From: Neelides folsomi
Lineage: Eukaryota > Arthropoda > Collembola > Neelipleona > Neelidae
Reading direction: 5' to 3'
DNA length: 64,000 nt
NCBI GenBank assembly: GCA_034687125.1
Contig: JAQGBZ010000114.1
Span: forward strand, 112,046-176,045
Positions 1-13,100 of this stretch are shown here, one piece after another. The notes under the pieces are model-generated. The model saw only the letters and a list, made by a program, of their open reading frames with translations, had not been told where the DNA came from and ran no database searches. The position numbers and the translations under genes are program-made. Every line of letters begins with the position of its first letter. Positions within the stretch are counted from its first letter, which is position 1.

Positions 1-871
1 TTACCAATCCAAATTTTGACATTGTGAATTAATTTCGATTAAACGTTGAAAGCCCTTGTTTGATCAAAAACGGTGTTTTTTCTTTTCGTTCTCTACTTAT
101 CGACTTTGTTGGAGAATAGGAGATTTCCCATGTTTATTAATAAAATGTTTATGTACCGTATTAATTACAGCAAATTGTAATTAACAATGACAAAAGTTGG
201 TAAATTTTATACTCCCTTGCTATTCTAGGTTGGTATCGTTAATATAGATGTGAGAATTGTGAACATTTTAAATAATTATGTTCGTAAAGTCAATAAATAG
301 CACTTTTTTAAGTATTGCAAAGTATAGATTATACTTTAGTAAGCGTTTTGGTGCAACGAAAACGTTCACTTTGTTACTTTTACTTTGTACTTATTACTTT
401 GCAAACCTTGCTTTTTTACTTTTTACTTTTCAAATTCGGTGCAACGATTTATACAATTATTTGCAAAGTAACAAGTAAAAAGTTAAAAGTAAAAAGTGAC
501 TGATGCAACGAGCCCCTGGTTTTGGTTCCTTTACCCATTCAATACCATTATGCAGAGATATCCTTTTAAATAATGGTTTATAAAATCGAGGCTTAATTTG
601 GAGGAAAAATATCTAAATATAAGTAGATTTTTATTATTAAACTTAAAGACCATTTAAATAAGTAAATGTGCTGTAAAAGCTTTGTTCTACATATTCTGTA
701 AATCGGTTTTCTCCCATTCACTCTTTTAATTTGCATAGAGTGAAAAAGCTCATAAGTAGTTCAAAACTGGGAAAAGTTCTTACCCAATTTTGGTATTAAG
801 TATACAATATTAATAGCCATTGTAACTTAATTATGATGATGAGTAAATTTTACTCTTTCCCAACTTTTCAG
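1..871. other. Upstream region of the beat-like gene, no gene seen
   Basis: No coding region is supported here. ORFs near 278-503 are short, overlap in two frames and come from T-rich repeats. An imperfect inverted repeat lies at about 362-505. The stretch ends in a pyrimidine-rich tract and cag at 861-871, which could be the splice acceptor for a 5' UTR exon. No promoter element can be named with confidence. Confidence 0.5.
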
Positions 872-1097
872 GAATTCCAGCGTAGGAGAGAAGAGAGCCA
901 AGTTTTCCAATTACATGAAAGAAGAAGGGCGGCGTCTCGTAGTCTTAGGACATGGATTTAAATATTCTGGCCCAAGTTTTACTAACGGATAAGAAGGCTC
1001 TTGAACGTGTCGAAAGTGAAAGTTTTGAAGGGGAATCTTCGCCCTATCTCTGAAGGACTGTTTGAAGAAGGCCGAGAAGCTCCTCAAGTTATTCACA
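872..1097 (+). other. Probable 5' UTR part of the first coding beat exon
   Basis: The segment runs from a good 3' splice site (polypyrimidine tract then cag ending at 871) to the ATG at 1098. It contains an upstream reading frame of 25 codons (ATG at 915, stop at 990-992) in another frame, which could dampen translation. The transcription start could instead lie inside this segment; only transcript data would decide. Confidence 0.35.
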
Positions 1098-1155
1098 ATG
1101 GGGAAATTCGTGGTGATGTCAGTTTTGACAGTATTGTTCTCCCTGCGAATAAGTG
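1098..1155 (+). CDS. beat exon 1: start codon and signal peptide
   Basis: It encodes 19 codons starting MGKFVVMSVLTVLF and one extra base, followed by a strong donor (g|gtaagt). The hydrophobic run is a typical eukaryotic signal peptide. This is the first ATG in its frame; an upstream in-frame TTG at 1062 is not a credible start. The phase-1 end joins exon 2 to make Gly20, just where the mature Ig domain begins. Confidence 0.75.
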
Positions 1156-4100
1156 GTAAGTTTCCTTTTTTCTATCCATTTTTGAAGAGGGCAATAATGA
1201 TTGTGGAAAAGCCGTCAGTGGGAATTCAACGACGTACGGTCTTTTCACACTCAGACATGGGCGGATTTACAAGAGGAGCATTATCCACCTCTTTTCATCT
1301 CCTCCTGCACATTTACATTTGAGCTCTCTCTCACTCCTCTTCCGTATTCTCCTCTTCAGCCGCTCCATTGTGGGGTGAGAAAGAAAGAAGAAAACAAAAT
1401 GTGCTATGGAGAGGAAGGACGACGAGAGCATCTGGCTCATTTAATATGTCGATGGTGTAATATTCCATTTTCAAAGCACGCAAACTTCCTTTCTTCTTCT
1501 CTCCCAAAAGCTCAAGATTGTGGCGGATGGGAGAGAGACATGATTGTGCACGGGTGGATTTGGAAGCCCCTTGCTATCTATTTTCAGAAGGCAGGAAATC
1601 AAGTTATACGCACACACATCCATCCTAATCCAGATATCCGTGAGAAGTGTTCCCACTTTCACTTTTGTTTCCCCAAACTGAAATTTTCTTTTAATCTGGA
1701 AAGGGGGATTTAAAAAGGAGTCGATTTTCCCTCTCTTTAATCATCATTATTGGAGGAATCAGGTCGAAAGAGATTTCATCTTGCAGATGCATGAATACTT
1801 AGGAGTCCAAAGGGTTCAACTTTTGGCTCTTTTAACGGAAGTCAAAAAAGAGAAATTGTGGCTAAGGCAGAACCGAGGAGAAATTGACTTCAACTCAGCG
1901 CTTTTTAATGCGACGTTGAAAGCTCTGAGGTTGAGAGGATAAGTATTCAAGTATTCATGCATATGTAAGATAAATAGGAGCTTATACACATATATTATAA
2001 CTACTGCACATAGCTTGATGGCTCAACATTGAAGATTCCTTTTATATAAATATTGAGGGAAAGCGGGGTAACTTTTCATCTTAACCATGACACGATTCAA
2101 CCAACTCAAATTTCATAACTGGGGTTTTTTACGAGACGAGTTCATGTGGGTGCTTCCTCATTTCCTTTCCTTATGCTTATAAACTGTGGCGGCTTTGTGG
2201 CCCTTATTCATTTCATTATCTCTTTCCCCTTTACTCATCCTTTCATGACCTTTTACGAGTCTATTAGATTTTACTACTTCTTTTACAAACCTCCCTCCAG
2301 GAATGTCAAGTGGATGGATGCAATGAAAAGTTAAAGAAACTTTTGTTTGATGGCCAACTAATCCCAAATAAAGTATGAGTGCAGTGCCCATTTCTTTTTA
2401 ATAACTTTAAGAATTGATCTTCGATTAATACCTTTTTTTAAAAAATAAGAAAAGTTTATCGAATGGTTAAATTAAAGTATTTTGTATTATCAGAATATGT
2501 TTAGAAAATTTATTTCAAGATGAGTACATTAGGTGGAATTTCATTGTAAAATATTCACGTATTGAATCCTCACGTTGATTTAATATATTCTGATAGTTAA
2601 GAGGGCAAGAGAAGTTAAATGGGTCAGAACCTCTTCATATTTTACACTGCACTATCTCAAAATTTCAAAAGGAAAAAAGTTTAGGAATTGAATAAAAAGA
2701 AAGAAAGGCCGTTGGGTTGTTTTCTCCTATGTTCTCGCTTCAAAGTTGTTTGGCTCCTTTTTAGTCTTGTCTCGCATCCTTTGAGCTGGAGCTGAAGAGT
2801 TACTTGTGAGAAGAGACTAGGCCTGTTTTTCAAAATGGCTCTTGGCCAAATGGGACCATAGGTGTCAGAGAGGGGAGAGCAAAACCAAGTTAGTGCCTGA
2901 CACACAATCCATCAAAGGGTGTAACTCAATCCAACCTGATCACTCGAACTTAAGTATAAGGAGCCCAAAGATCTCAGAATTTCTTTCAATCTCTATGATG
3001 AATCGGACTTTTATACTTGTTAAGTAAATCTCCAGTTCCTAATTAATTCTCGTCATCCATTGAAGTGAAGTAAATGTCGTTTAGCCTCTGCCAATTCCTT
3101 GATTTTCACCCTTGATAGATGTTCCGCGTTTTCAACACTTTTAACCCACCTTGCTTGAGTACACTTTCATGTTTCACTGGAAAGCAAACTTTACAAAAAG
3201 TAAATTTGAACTTAATGAGGTACACGGTTCAAAGGGCCTTTCTTGGAAATCTTAAATATAAAGACACCATAAGCATCTGCTAATATGCTTTAAATAACAA
3301 AATTTCAAGATTCATATGAAAGATTTAAATTATCTGGAACATTTACATTCATGAGGGTTTTATGATTAAATCATAAAGATTAAAAAACTGTTTCGGTGTA
3401 CTTTGAGACTTTGTATTTTGTATAGGTGCCTAAAGTAAAAGGGTAAACATGATTAAAAACATGTAGATTTATTTATATAAAAAAATTGTTGGGCCCTGAA
3501 AGTATTTTCCAATTTTCTATATTTACCATTTTGATTTATTTTTTTACAATTTGAGTCAATAGAAACAAATTGAATTATTTAGACCTTTTGCTTTTTGCTC
3601 AACATCACAAGTAAATATAAAATATCAGTAGTATTACGATTTGAACAAACCAAATGACGTTTGAATTGAATATTTATAATAAATACTATTTAATTTCCTA
3701 AGCCCAAAAGACTTCCAATAAAAATTTATTAAATTTTTCACTCTTGAATTTACACTCTTGAGCTTTGATATTTTTATTTTTGTCATAAAATATAGAGTAC
3801 AAAAAAGTTTGTTGCTAAAATGGGCATCATTAATATAGCGCTGAAAATTTAGTCACATTTAAGCCCATCATTATTTTAGCAAGATTGAAATTAACTTTTT
3901 AATTAACTTTCCATATGAAGTTAAATTAATTTAAGAAAAAGGGAATATTGTATAAATATCATAAATATCTTTTGCCTGAATTTTTTATCTTCTCAAGAGA
4001 TTTTGTTTGTATAGCATTTCTACTTATAAGATTCAACTCTGGTAAGACCCAAGAATAATTTTCTTAGTTTGCATTTAAATTGAGTGAAACAGAGTTGAAG

Positions 4101-7100
4101 TGGGGGAGCATGAATGAAATAAAAAAATGAGTCATTATTCTAGCCCGCAAGGGTGAAAGAGAAATGGGATGTTAACTAGTTATGGAAATTCTCTTTCCAT
4201 GAATCAAGTGTTTTGACTCGTTCCCTCTAATTAGGGATCTCTCATGCACAAAAGCGACTTCCTTCCTTGAAATTGAAACCCAGATGAAGTTCAGAGAAAG
4301 AAAGGAAAATGAGGCGGACAGAAGCTTCTCTGCGTAAAGGGAAGGGATGAAGAGAGAAAGGTTCATATAGCGGGTGTTTAAAAGGAGCTAAAGCTCCTAT
4401 TAGGATTAACAGTGGTGCCTTTTATGAATTTGAATTTAATGTAGCTGAGAAGAAAGGAGTGAGGAGGATAAACGTGTAAATTGTAATGTAAAGAAAAAGG
4501 AGGGTCGGAAATGTGTGGGGAATAATAAGATGGGGCGATTATGGTCGGAATCGTTGGAATGCATGGAAGAGGAGCGTCTCGACGCATGCATGATAAGAGA
4601 ATAAGAAAAGGACTCATCTTTTCACTTCACTTCCTCCCTTCCTCCGATGTACACAATCACTCTTAGTCGTCGGCAAATGGAAGTGATAAAGAAGACAAGA
4701 ATGAGAAGTCTGAGAGACATTAAGGGATTAAGACATTGAGATGAATTTTAAAAATGAGAATTCATTCATTCTGGCCCAGGGAATAATTTCCTTGGGCATT
4801 TCGGCCCCAAAAACTCACTTTCTTGGAATTTAAACCCATAAAAATGGAGTAAACAAGGGTTGCCTTATTGTTCCCACATTTGCTGGCGGTAAAGAACGTT
4901 AATATTCAAAATAATGTCTGCAGTCTTTTTCCATATAGCAAGATATAAGTAGGAAATGGTTTGTATGTAAGTATCTTAAGAATAACTCTATTTATAAAGG
5001 ACAAGCCATCTTCATTCCAAATCTTACAAAAAAATGAAAAGTGTATGTAAGTGAGCTTGTTGAGCTTTACAAAATGGAGTCAGACTCATTTTCAATATGA
5101 ATATAAACAATGTGATGAAGAAAAGGATGGAAATAAAATTTTGGAAGTAGGGCACCAGAGGATCCTATCTTCCCCTTCCAGAGGAGACATTTACACATTT
5201 TGTATACTCTATGTTCGGATAAATTTAGTCTTCGCAGATGAATGAGGAAGTAGATGATTTTTTCCCCTATGCCTTCCCTTTCCGGCCTTTATGCTTTCCT
5301 CTGAGTTGACTTCCACTCACCCATTTTGCCCAGTTTGGTTTCCTCTCTACTCTACTTTTGATATCCTATGCATTGCGGCACTTGTGGAGCAGCAAGTCCA
5401 AGAATTAAGATTTATTGTTTCCAAAAGAAGGGGAGAAATCGTGGAAACCGTATTAGGCAAGTTGGGGGCTCCATGGTCCAACTCACCGAGATGTCACATG
5501 TCGAAAAAAGATTTAAACCGGTAAACCACATCGAAATTAAATTACTACCAACTCTCTGTGAAAGCCAAAATCAATGGACAATCAGCTACATGCAGCATAG
5601 CTCAGTTGTATATAACTTTTGTTATAAAGTCCGTGTGTAGGTATTTAACCGAAGACATCGGAGTTCTCGCTTCCCCTAACTTCATGCTTTCACCATGTTT
5701 CCTCTCATCGAAGGATTTTCTTCCAATTACTCTCCCTTCTATATTCTATTGGATCTCTGGAATGTTTTCGATTAAAGGCAAGATCGAGATGCCGCCGAGT
5801 TCCCCCAATTCTAGTTATAAGTACAATATTAGGAGATGCAGAAGATGGTGGAAAATTAAACCGATGAGATTTTCAATTTAATCCCCATTGTTAGTAATTA
5901 TAAAAGTTTTGTGGGCAGGGGGAAATTTTTAAGCTTTCCAAATAAAATATTTTTTCTCTCATCAATTATCTTCTGCTCAATAAATTTGCAAATTAAAGCC
6001 AAATATTTAATTAAATGTTAAATTATGCAAATATTTATTTTTACGCTCTTTAGGTTAAATTTTCTTTAGAGATGGTTATGCCTTTCATATTTTTAAAATG
6101 GTTATTTGAATTAACATGTTACGCTAGAAGAGATTATATTTATTGTTGAATAATAGAATGGGCTTTAGGCAATTATGATTCTCTCGGTTAACCCACTTTA
6201 GGATATTAAAAATGGGCAGTAAAAAGTGAATGAAGCCAGAACACCCTTTGATACCGCAACATTCTGCTCGTTCAATGCAATAAAAAGGAGGAAATCAATT
6301 TTTTACGGATGAGATCTTAAGCCCAACGGGTATCCAAAGAAGCAGAAAATGTATCAAAGAATCCTTCACGTCTTAATCCTTTGCCATTTTAAGCCTTCTC
6401 CAATTTTTCTCAACGACTATACACCCCTCGATTTTTTTTATCATGAGATGATGATATTATAAAATGATAATGTAAGTATATTTGGGGAATTTGGTAAGTC
6501 TAATATTCTAATCCCTTCTTTGAATACCCCACTCAAGAAAACGGGACTGTTCAGCCCACATGACATAACAGATTACTCGTGCTTTGAAAACGAGTCTGAG
6601 GTTTCTCAAAAGGACCGACTCTTTGAGCACAGAGCAGTGAAACAGGGTTCATCTGCTCTCAACTTCAGATTTCCCCTTTACAGACTACAATGAATAATGT
6701 GATGAAAATAGAGTGAGGCAGAGCTGTGCTCGCAACATTATATAGCGCCTCAAGAAGTGTTTGGAAATTGTAAGGACTCTTCGGTTGACTGACTGAGGCC
6801 TCTAATTCATCACAACTCGTATTGCAATGGATTGCAAGAAGGTTCACTCGACCGGAATCCAAAATACCTTCAATGCCAAATGTCGCCTCTTGCTCTCGCC
6901 CCTTTCTCCCTAGGATTTCCATTTTCATATTCAATTCCGCCCGGAAATTTGGCGAGGATTCTTTAGCATGAAAAGCGGGAAATTTATTTGCTCTCATGTC
7001 TTTCACATTTTCTTATATTTCCTCTTTAGGACCCATAAGTGGGATTGGAAATGGAGTCCAAGTATATTGGATGTAGGGCAATACAAAATATTGCCAGACG

Positions 7101-10100
7101 TAGTTTATATCTAAAGGAAGTAAGTGTGAAATCTTTTGAAAAATGACGCGACGGAAGATTAGTTGTAGGATTCGGATTCGTTTCAATTGAAATTGAGCTT
7201 CATCTTCTTTTCAATATAAAATATAAACTTTCCTTATTGAATTATGAAAATCCGTGCGTTAATTTACCCTGTCTATATCTGTGGTTCTCTTTCCTCATCA
7301 GAAAGATTTTTCATTCGGAAGAGCTCATATCCATTTTCATGCTCGAGAGCCTTCAGCACATCATAACAAGATTAATAAGAAGAGCTGCCGAACGGCATTC
7401 CGTATAATTGAGAAATGAGACCTCTTAATGGAGAATTCGGAGAGGTGGAGGAAACGAGGGCCAGGGGCATAAATTTCCATCAGAAGACAAAAACTTTCGC
7501 CTTCCTCTCGATGAGAAGAGACGGAATTGTGTCAGGAGTAGGGGAGAAGTTTCAATTTGGGAACTCGAGCAACTTGGAATGAGGATGATAAAGAAAATGA
7601 TGGTAATGTAATAGCCTTTGAGACCTGAAAAGGAGAGAAGGAGACGACAAGCTTAGGTTAATCTATATAGGAATGAGTCTCTCGGGTTGTGTCAAATTCA
7701 GACAGACACCCGTCCCTTCAATTTCATTTCGTTCCGCTTCTGTGATGAACGAGCTCATCATGACTCCGAATTTACCCCCAACAAGACTTAGGGGATGAGG
7801 GCGAGGTGATGACGATAACTTATACAACTTCGAATAAGCTCTTGAGAACTAGGATCATTGGATATATGCCCTATAATAACAAGAAGCTATTTACCAAAAC
7901 CACATCATCAAATTCTCCTACGTACCTCATTTGCTTTCCCTTTGCTTTTAGGTAAAAGTCGAAAATCTTAAAAGATAAAAGAAATCTTGTTTAAGCACAA
8001 AGAGAGAAAAAGGAGAATTTAGTAAATTAAAATTTACTACAAAATTAAGATAAGCCATGCGAGCTGGTCTACTTAGTATCATGTATGATAATTCCACTAT
8101 TAGATAACTCACTATGATAGTGTTAGAATATAAGTATGAGTAATACTTAAGTATACGTAATATTATAAGTAAGTAGAAAGTGTGAGGGCGTAATCTATTT
8201 TCTTGAAGAGGATCCTTTCTTCTCTATTCCTTCCAGCTACATTTTATTTTTTTATCTCTCCCCTCGCCTCTCTTCCCTTGGCCCCATATTTCTCCCCTTG
8301 CTCTTCCCAGACTGAGAAATGGAGATGCGAGGAGGGGAGCAGTTTAAGAGCTAATACATTACAAAGTGTTGAGTTGAGCTCAAGGCATCTCATCTATATC
8401 ATTAGAGGAAAGAAGCCACGGCCCAATTTCCACTTTCATGATATGACTTTTTCTCCTTCAACTTCGCTCACTCAAAATTAATTAAGAGCCCTTGAAACCC
8501 CTCAGGAAATGCTTGCATTGTGAATATCCTCAAGAATGACGGCTGTGGCTTCGTTTTCATCCTCCGCTGTCCTCGGGCAAAATGAGGGAAGGAGAAAAAT
8601 GAATTTTTTGACAGATTAGCGGAAAGTGCAAGACTTCCATCAGCAGATATTTACAATTCTGCTCTGTGTGTGTACGGAATTTAAGAAATCGAGACGCGGA
8701 CGCATGGCGGCAGACTAAACGCGACTTAAGGAATGAAAACGGAAAAGTGTCGCTCTCCCATTATTCAAAAGCCAAAAGATTTATTACTATATTTACTCTG
8801 ATATAAGCATAAGTAGGCTGTATTATGAGAGTTGAGAGGAAACGAAGTAAGAAACGAGGCTTTCAAGACTCCCAAGGGTTCATTCATCAAGAAATATTGA
8901 GGGAATAATAAATTCACAGTTCAAGACAATAACCCAGACATAAAAATCTTAAACCTTAAGATATGCTTAAATAAGTACATTATTAATAGCACGTACCATT
9001 TAATTTACTTTAAGATTAGGCCTATCTGAATGTATTTATCAAATATAAAATTCAAGATATAGAAAAAGAGGAGTGGGTATAAACACACAGGAGGGATACA
9101 CTAGATATTTAAAGGCTATTTGTAGGTATATATTCGTAGTAAATATGTTTGGTCATTTATTATGATGTACGTTCTAGTACGTAGTAAACATTGATAATAG
9201 CTATAGGTTATTTTCATGTCATGTTGCAGTGGTGGGCGAAAGATTCTTGGGAGAGATATGGAGTGAGGAAGCGAAAGAAAAGAGAATTTAATTTTGATTG
9301 AGTTTATCTGCCCCATAAAAGTAATTTCCTCGTTTTATGTTTCTGTTTACCGACCGTCACGCTAGACTAACAGGAGAATCTACTTCACTATTAAGGTTGT
9401 AAGAGATATCTTTCTCTCTCCTTTGGTTAGCAGAGACGGGGGAAGTGATGTTAATGTGTATAATGGCCTGGCTTTCGCTTTCGCTCTTTCCGAATTGAAG
9501 GCTCGTGTCTGAGTTGTTAGCGCACTTTCAACGGCATCTCGCCTCGGCTCCCATCCTGTGCACACGCTGATGAAAAAAAGATGAATTTAGTCTTCAATCG
9601 ATAGGGAGTTTAATGTTACGGGAACCGCATTTCAATCTTTTTTGACTCGGGAATGTCACGACTCTTCAATATATTTGAGCAGAGAATGAAAATCGGAAAA
9701 ATTTATCCAATATTTTTCATAAAGGATATGTGAGACAGGAAATGGAGAGATAGAGCGAAAACAAGAAGTTCGGATTCCTCTCCTATCTCCCAGCATGAGA
9801 GAAATGAGAGAAGAAACCCATTCATCTACTTTTCCCCATTTCATCTCACATTGAATGATTCAAGAATTATAAATTTAGATTCGTCTTATTTATAAGTCTC
9901 CAACTTTGAAATTGACATTTCCCGCTGCATAACTCTCCATATATCCTCTACTACATACGCGCTACATTTTGAAAGTGGGTAAAAGGGAAGAATAGTTGGA
10001 AGCGGGAGTCACCTTCATTCGATTACGGATCACCGTCCGTAACTTTTCTTTCGGGCACACAATGAATCCAATTCAATAATTCTCGAATCATCTGGTTAAA

Positions 10101-13100
10101 AGACAGTTTGCGAAATTGCCTTAAAACTCTGATCCGACTTTTCCTTTCAAAGGGATCTCCAGCCGGAGAGCCATCAATTCAACCTGACATTCAAAATTGC
10201 ATTTGAAGAGGGGATCAGATTATCTATTTCTTTCTCAGCATCCCAAAAGGCTCTCTCTCAACTCCGTTCCCCCTTTAGAGGTATGTAAGTAGGAAGCAGT
10301 TGAAAATGTAAAACGGGGACATGTATTACATTTCATTCGACATGTGAGAGCAGGGATATCCAAACCGGCACAGGAACTATCCTTTACTCCAGTATGGATA
10401 TCAGTATTAAATAATTGTATAATATACTATAGTATATGGTATATCGTATGTACTGAAGAAAGCGTTACTGTGGGTGTTGGAGACTGTGATGGGAGAAAAC
10501 GAGGTGGATATAGGCTAATGTGACACGGTTTACGGAGAGAGAAGTGGCCATGGAAAGGCTAATGGTCTGCAAAATGTGTGAGAAGGCGAGTGGGTCTTTT
10601 ATAAATTAGGAACCGGTTTCGAATTAGTTCTCTGACCTCACTTGGATAGACACAAACCCACGTTATATAAAATACAAACAAGAGTGGAACGATACAAGGC
10701 GTATTATCGACTCTGCAGGGTGATTAATGAGGTCTCGATTGGTCGCACAGGGATTTTTCTCCCTTCCTCATGTAATTACCTATCCATTGCTCATAGCTCA
10801 GGGAGCTCATTGTTTCATGGTCGATTTGCGGTGAGAGATGACTCTCATCATTTTCCCCGTCTCTTGCTTTCTCCTCCTTTGAAGGCTGGAATGGAAGAGA
10901 CGAAAGAAATTCCCTTTGTTTAACTAATGAGCCCCCGGCAGGGATTTATCCACTTCTCCCCACCCCTCTCCTTCTCCATTTTTAACAACACAAACATTAG
11001 CATGGCTAAAACCGCCAAAGAAAGTTACCGTTATGGGGCCCGCAATGAGGCAATCTCTTACTTCACATTAGAAGATTATAAAGTCCCTCCCTTCTTCCTC
11101 ATCATCATCTGCCATGATTTACTCGAGGTGTTGTTGGCGAGCTTTCCACAGAGATGAATTCGAGCTGGTGGCGTGCTCAAACTCCTAATTGAATCTTTTA
11201 TTGCTTTCTAGGCGTCGAGCCGCTCAAGAATGTCCAGATAATTGTCCCTTCTGCTGTCTCACTCAAGGACGACGTCACTCTCACATGTATGTATGACTTG
11301 GACCATAACGAAACCCTTTACTCTGTCAAATGGTATCTTGATGCGGATGAGTTCTACCGCTGGATTCCAAAGGAAGTTCCGGCCATTCAAGTATTTCTCA
11401 AAGCTGACATGAGTGTCGACGTGAGTTAAAGAAATTCTTGTTTGATTGCTTTTACCTCATCATTTATTTTTATGAAATGTTTTCTTGATCAACATGAATG
11501 TTTTCAGAAATCAAAATCGGACTCTCACCGAGTTCGTCTCATTGCCGTGAGTCATGAACAGACCGGGATGTTCAAATGTGAAGTAAGCGCAGATGCCCCA
11601 TTTTTCGACACCGGCATCGTTGAAGCTCCAATGACTGTTGTCGGTAAGTGGTGCTGAGAGAAAGTTTTTCAAACTTTTACGTAAATACAAGTGAGGCTGG
11701 GGAAAGAGCAAGAGGGTCCGGTGGGAATTCTCGAGAACCCACTACATCTTCTTAAAACATTTCATGGATTGAATCGAATAAATAACGGAGGCTTGCTCAT
11801 CTGGATAGATTCTCGAAAGGGACGAATCCCTTCGTTCCATCTCCGTGGTTCTTCTTCCAGAACAATTTCATTCTATGGATTGCTTGAGAAGTAGGATCGA
11901 AAGGAATATTGAATGTGGGAGGAAGATGAACGAACGAATCCTTGTTATCTATCCTAATATAAGATCCACTTTATTTACGTCCCATTGATGGGGAAGGGGG
12001 AAGCATTATTGGAATACTCGGGAATCTTCACATATACTAAATGTCTTCATGAATATACCCTTATTGTCAATTTGAATCCATTCGGACGTTCTTTTATAGG
12101 CTTCGAAGAGATTCCTTCCCAACAGTAAAAATAAGAATAATAAAGCAAAACAGCCTAACTATGTAACATGGTAGTCCCAAACCAACTTCCCGCCTCCTCC
12201 CACTTCAAATCATAAGTGTTCATCTCTGGCCAAGAGCTCTTCTCTTTTTCGATAGGAATCTATATAGGGGCCATAAGAAGAGGGAACTAAGTTCCGTGAG
12301 CCAAAGGTGGTTGGGCCAAAGCACCGTTGGAGAGTAAGTAATGGGAAGTTGCGGTACTTTCAGATAAAGCTCCTTTTCTCTATAACCATACACATGGTTT
12401 TGGCATGAGGATAAGTGAAAAGTGAAGCGAGTGAGGAGCGTTAAGCTAAAACATTGAACAGCATTCCTTTATTTTCAGGGGAGAAATGGGGAAATTGGAA
12501 ATGCCGAGAGGGAGAGTAGGGGTAGAGGAAGGGAATAACGATTACTACTTTCTCTCTCATCCTGATACGATTACGATCCCATAGTTCTATTTTATACGAC
12601 CATCCTATTCAGGAAACAATTTCTGGCTAGCTCACTTTCTCTCATTAGGACAGGAGGAAAATATATGTAGGAAACATTACATACATGGATGCATGCGGGA
12701 GGATAATATTTCGACAAGCTGGGCCATGATTTTAAATTTAATACTTATGAGATGCGGGAGGTGAAAATTGGGATGTGATGAAAGTGGAGACTCTTGTGCT
12801 GGAGATTCAAAATGATTAAGCCGATCTCTTCATATGAGTAAAGGGACTGAAAATGATGAGGGGGTTTGTTGATGTCATTAGCTGCTCTCTCGCTCTCGCC
12901 TCCTCTTGGCACGAGTTCACTCGAGATATCCGAAAGGAGATACCAGTTGGAGAAAGTTGAATAGAACTATATCTACACCCTTTGACTCCTGCCTTTTTGA
13001 CTATATTATAGAGTTCCCCGACAATCCTCCATTGATCGAAGTTGGGAAACATCGAGTTGAAGTTGGAGAAAAGGTTAGAGCTAATTGCTCATTTGGACCT

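Noticed and set aside
1062-1097. Extended N-terminus of beat from an upstream codon
   Set aside because: The upstream start would be TTG; the first in-frame ATG is at 1098 and gives a clean signal peptide.
1201-1713. 170-codon plus-strand ORF
   Set aside because: It lies in beat intron 1, has no domain, its composition is unlike a protein, and it has no splice support.
6665-7006. 113-codon minus-strand ORF
   Set aside because: It has no recognisable motif, lies inside an intron on the opposite strand, and is within the length expected by chance in 64 kb.
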